Positions 12,762-14,695 of a DNA stretch of 14,695 nucleotides are shown one piece after another (position 1 is the first letter of the stretch; every line of letters starts with the position of its first letter). The notes beneath the pieces were generated by a model. It was given only the letters and a program-made list of their open reading frames with translations. It made no database searches and was not told the origin of the DNA. The stretch covers positions 1-14,695 of the forward strand of contig CAJXJV010000012.1 in assembly GCA_913055135.1 (NCBI GenBank), read 5' to 3'. The position numbers and the translations under genes are program-made. Origin of the DNA: an uncultured Desulfurobacterium sp. GTDB lineage: Bacteria > Aquificota > Aquificia > Desulfurobacteriales > Desulfurobacteriaceae.

Positions 12762-13793
12762 ATGGAAGTTAAAGAGGTTTTAAATAAACTCGTTGAAAAG
12801 CAAAATCTTTCTTTTGAAGAGACAAGAGATCTTTTCACTCAGATAATGGATGGAAAATTAACAGATGTTCAGATAGCCGGAATCTTAGTTGCTCTCAGGT
12901 CAAAGGGAGAGACAGCAAACGAGATAGCAGGTGCAACTTCTGTAATGAGAGAGAAGAGCCTGAAAGTTCCGCTTTCCGAAGAGATAAGGGAGAGAATAGT
13001 TGATACCTGTGGAACCGGTGGAGATTTGAAAGGAACCTTTAACATATCTACGACCGTTGCTCTTGTTGTTGCTGCCTGCGGTGTTCCTGTTGCAAAGCAT
13101 GGAAACAGGTCTGTCTCAAGCAAGTGCGGAAGTGCAGATATCTTAGAAGCTTTTGGTGTGAAGATAGATCTGACGCCGGAGCAGGTTGCAAAGTGTATAG
13201 AAGAGACAAACTTTGGATTTATGTTTGCTCCAAAGTTTCATCCTGCAATGGCTTCTGTTGTAAGACCGAGAAAAGAGCTTGGAATTAGAACGGTTTTTAA
13301 TCTCCTTGGTCCAATGACAAATCCGGCTGGAGCTAAAAGACAGCTCATGGGAGTCTTTGCAGACTACCTGACTGAAAAACTGAGTGAAGTTCTCTTGAAG
13401 CTTGGAACTAAGAAAGCCTTTATCGTTCATGGAAAAGATGGAACAGACGAGATAACCATCTGCGACATGACAAAGATTACAGAAATCTCAAACGGTGATG
13501 TAAAGAGCTATGTAATCTCTCCAGAGGATTTTGGAATCAGGCGAGCCTCTTTTGATGAAATAAAGGGTTGCGAAACCTTAGAAGAGAACAGGGAAATTGT
13601 CAGAAGAGTTCTGACAGGAGAAGAGAAAGGAGCAAAGAGAAACGTTGTTCTCCTCAATGCTGCCTTTGCACTCCTTGCAGCAGAGAAAGTGAGCTCTGTG
13701 GAAGAGGGTATAGAACTTGCCAGTTCAGTTATAGAGGAAGGAAAGCCTTACGAACTCCTCTGTAAAGTTGTTAAAGTAACAAACAGCTTTTAA
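12762..13793 (+). CDS. trpD: Anthranilate phosphoribosyltransferase TrpD
   Basis: TrpD joins anthranilate to phosphoribosyl pyrophosphate in the second committed step of tryptophan synthesis. The 343-residue protein is full length. It shows the PRPP loop DTCGTGGD at 81-88, NIST at 94-97, KHGNRSVSSKCGSAD at 112-126, the anthranilate-side segment APKFHPAMASVVRPRKELGIRTVFNLLGPMTNPAG at about 156-190 and the acidic Mg site KDGTDEITI. I chose the ATG at 12762 because GGTGGAG forms its Shine-Dalgarno 6 bases upstream. A GTG at 12750 is part of that ribosome site. No other trp gene is in the window, so it is an isolated member of its pathway. It follows the DUF123 gene by 15 bases and precedes cas6 by 21. 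Confidence 0.96.
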   Translation: MEVKEVLNKLVEKQNLSFEETRDLFTQIMDGKLTDVQIAGILVALRSKGETANEIAGATSVMREKSLKVPLSEEIRERIVDTCGTGGDLKGTFNISTTVALVVAACGVPVAKHGNRSVSSKCGSADILEAFGVKIDLTPEQVAKCIEETNFGFMFAPKFHPAMASVVRPRKELGIRTVFNLLGPMTNPAGAKRQLMGVFADYLTEKLSEVLLKLGTKKAFIVHGKDGTDEITICDMTKITEISNGDVKSYVISPEDFGIRRASFDEIKGCETLEENREIVRRVLTGEEKGAKRNVVLLNAAFALLAAEKVSSVEEGIELASSVIEEGKPYELLCKVVKVTNSF

Positions 13794-13814
13794 ACTGCAT
13801 GGAGATAAAAAATA

Positions 13815-14546
13815 ATGAAACTGAAAGTAACTCTTTCGGCTGAAAATCCGATATTTCTTCCACTACATTACAACTACATACTTCAATCTTTTATTTACAG
13901 GAATATGGAAGGGATCTATTCCACCTTTTTACACAATTACGGTTTTCCTTACAGGAAACGTCTTTTCAAGCTTCTTACTTTTTCAAAACTCTACGGAAGA
14001 AAAAGAGTTATAAAAGGGGCTAAGAGAATTATCTTCTTCCCGCCGGTTCATTTTTATGTATCCTGCATCTTAGAAGAAATACTTTCTTCTCATGCTAAGG
14101 TTTTACTTAAGAAAGAAAAGTTAAAACTTGGAAGAAACGAGGTATCTTTAGAAGGTGTTGAGGTAATTACAGAAAAAGTAGAAGGAGACAGGGCTGTTTT
14201 AAAAACACTTTCTCCAGTAACCATTCATAGCACGGACGAAAACAAAAAGACCATTTATTACAATCCTGAACAGGAGAAGTTTTATAGATTACTGGAAGAA
14301 AACCTGAGGAAAAAGTGCAGGATAGCTGGAATCAGAGAAGGACTTGAAGATATAGAAATCTCTCCGGCTGAGGATGCCTTTTTTAAAAAGGCAGTTGTTC
14401 TTTACAAAAACAATTTTGTAATAGAAGGATGGAAGGGAAAATTCTTGATTAAAGCAGATCCGAAGATAATAGAAATTGCTCTAAAAGCGGGGCTTGGAGA
14501 CAGAAACAGTCAGGGTTTTGGAATGGTAGCAATTGACGGAAGATGA
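13815..14546 (+). CDS. cas6: CRISPR-associated endoribonuclease Cas6
   Basis: Cas6 cuts the repeat in pre-crRNA to release guide RNAs for type I or III effectors. The 243-residue protein has normal length and two RAMP/ferredoxin-like halves. The first contains Tyr28, His40 in FLHNYGF and Lys52 in RLFKLLTFS, matching the Tyr/His/Lys catalytic triad known from Pyrococcus Cas6. The C-terminal glycine-rich loop GLGDRNSQGFGMV at 226-238 is a hallmark of the family. The segment LSPVTIHS and a later YNPEQEKFY are also Cas6-like. The ATG follows trpD by 21 bases with GGAG about 10 bases upstream. No other cas gene or array is visible, so it is either stand-alone or the first gene of a locus beyond the right edge. 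Confidence 0.93.
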   Translation: MKLKVTLSAENPIFLPLHYNYILQSFIYRNMEGIYSTFLHNYGFPYRKRLFKLLTFSKLYGRKRVIKGAKRIIFFPPVHFYVSCILEEILSSHAKVLLKKEKLKLGRNEVSLEGVEVITEKVEGDRAVLKTLSPVTIHSTDENKKTIYYNPEQEKFYRLLEENLRKKCRIAGIREGLEDIEISPAEDAFFKKAVVLYKNNFVIEGWKGKFLIKADPKIIEIALKAGLGDRNSQGFGMVAIDGR

Positions 14547-14611
14547 TTATTAGTTGATTTCTGGAATCGCAAGTATAGCCAGCTATTTATACCAATACCA
14601 AATTAAAATTC

Positions 14612-14688
14612 CCCCTTCGTAACTTTGTATTACCCATAAGTGTGCCAGAGTATTGTGGTACAATATTTTTAGATTCTCCCCTTCGTAA
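14612..14688. repeat. Two copies of an 11-base direct repeat, 66 bases apart
   Basis: CCCCTTCGTAA occurs at 14612-14622 and again at 14678-14688. Flanking bases match poorly. The offset equals a typical CRISPR repeat-spacer unit, but the shared core is much shorter than a CRISPR repeat. Palindromic REP-like sequences of the CCCCTT...AAGGGG type are an alternative. Confidence 0.5.
14656..14664 (+). promoter_or_regulatory. Candidate extended -10 promoter downstream of cas6
   Basis: TGGTACAAT combines TGn with a 5/6 -10 hexamer (TACAAT at 14659-14664). Transcription would begin near 14671, directly before the terminal hairpin. No good -35 is seen. It could drive whatever lies past the window edge. 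Confidence 0.35.
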
Positions 14689-14694
14689 GGGGAG
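14676..14694. repeat. Perfect 8-bp hairpin at the window edge
   Basis: CTCCCCTT, loop CGT, AAGGGGAG. It may be the stem of a REP-like repeat, the hairpin of a terminator whose T-run lies beyond the window, or part of a structured repeat. The sequence ends one base after the stem, so it cannot be resolved. Otherwise the 149 bases after cas6 hold only a short inverted pair (ATAGC-CA-GCTAT) and no gene. Confidence 0.5.
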
Positions 14695-14695
14695 T

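Noticed and set aside
14567..14580. ATAGC-CA-GCTAT inverted pair as terminator of cas6
   Set aside because: The stem is 5 bp AT-rich with a 2-base loop and no T-run.
14612..14695. Calling a CRISPR array
   Set aside because: Only an 11-base core is shared between two copies and the flanks differ. That is below what an array call requires.

Overview
The window is dense, AT-rich bacterial chromosome with two long divergent gene trains. They leave from a single 138-base intergenic region at 8688-8825. Lysine/glutamate-rich proteins, a class II (adenosylcobalamin-type) ribonucleotide reductase, type IV pilus genes, tightly overlapping genes and a stand-alone Cas6 suggest a thermophilic diderm. 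A relative of the Aquificota (Desulfurobacteriaceae-like) is my best guess, but that is an inference from gene style and not a database match.

Minus strand, reading leftwards from 8687: fabD (malonyl-CoA:ACP transacylase), nrdJ (class II ribonucleotide reductase), a lipoprotein with a clostripain-like (C11) peptidase domain, a small Cys-rich lipoprotein split over two frames, thiL (thiamine-monophosphate kinase), uppP (undecaprenyl-diphosphatase), pilT (twitching ATPase) and pilC (pilus platform protein, cut by the window edge). Gaps are 2-15 bases or short overlaps up to thiL/uppP, followed by an 81-base gap before pilT, so most of this is probably one transcript joining lipid, DNA-precursor, cofactor, cell-wall and pilus functions.

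Plus strand, reading rightwards from 8826: a YjbQ-family protein, hemH (ferrochelatase), a HemY-type porphyrinogen oxidase, an MNT/HEPN toxin-antitoxin-like pair, a DUF123 GIY-YIG-type protein, trpD (anthranilate phosphoribosyltransferase) and cas6 (CRISPR RNA endonuclease). Every junction is an overlap or a gap of 35 bases or less. Two late haem-synthesis steps therefore share a likely transcript with a nucleic-acid-conflict cassette, a tryptophan gene and a CRISPR processing enzyme. The last 149 bases hold a promoter-like element, a perfect 8-bp hairpin and an 11-base direct repeat at a 66-base offset.

The points that most deserve checking are two apparent frameshifts. In nrdJ, removing one A from an A5 run restores a short C-terminal Cys-x-Cys tail and a stop codon just ahead of the next gene's Shine-Dalgarno sequence. 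In the small lipoprotein gene, signal peptide and Cys-rich body lie in different frames. Also notable are the TA/GIY-YIG/Cas6 cassette inside a housekeeping operon and the repeat-like sequence at the right edge. There is no gene-free stretch longer than 300 bases.
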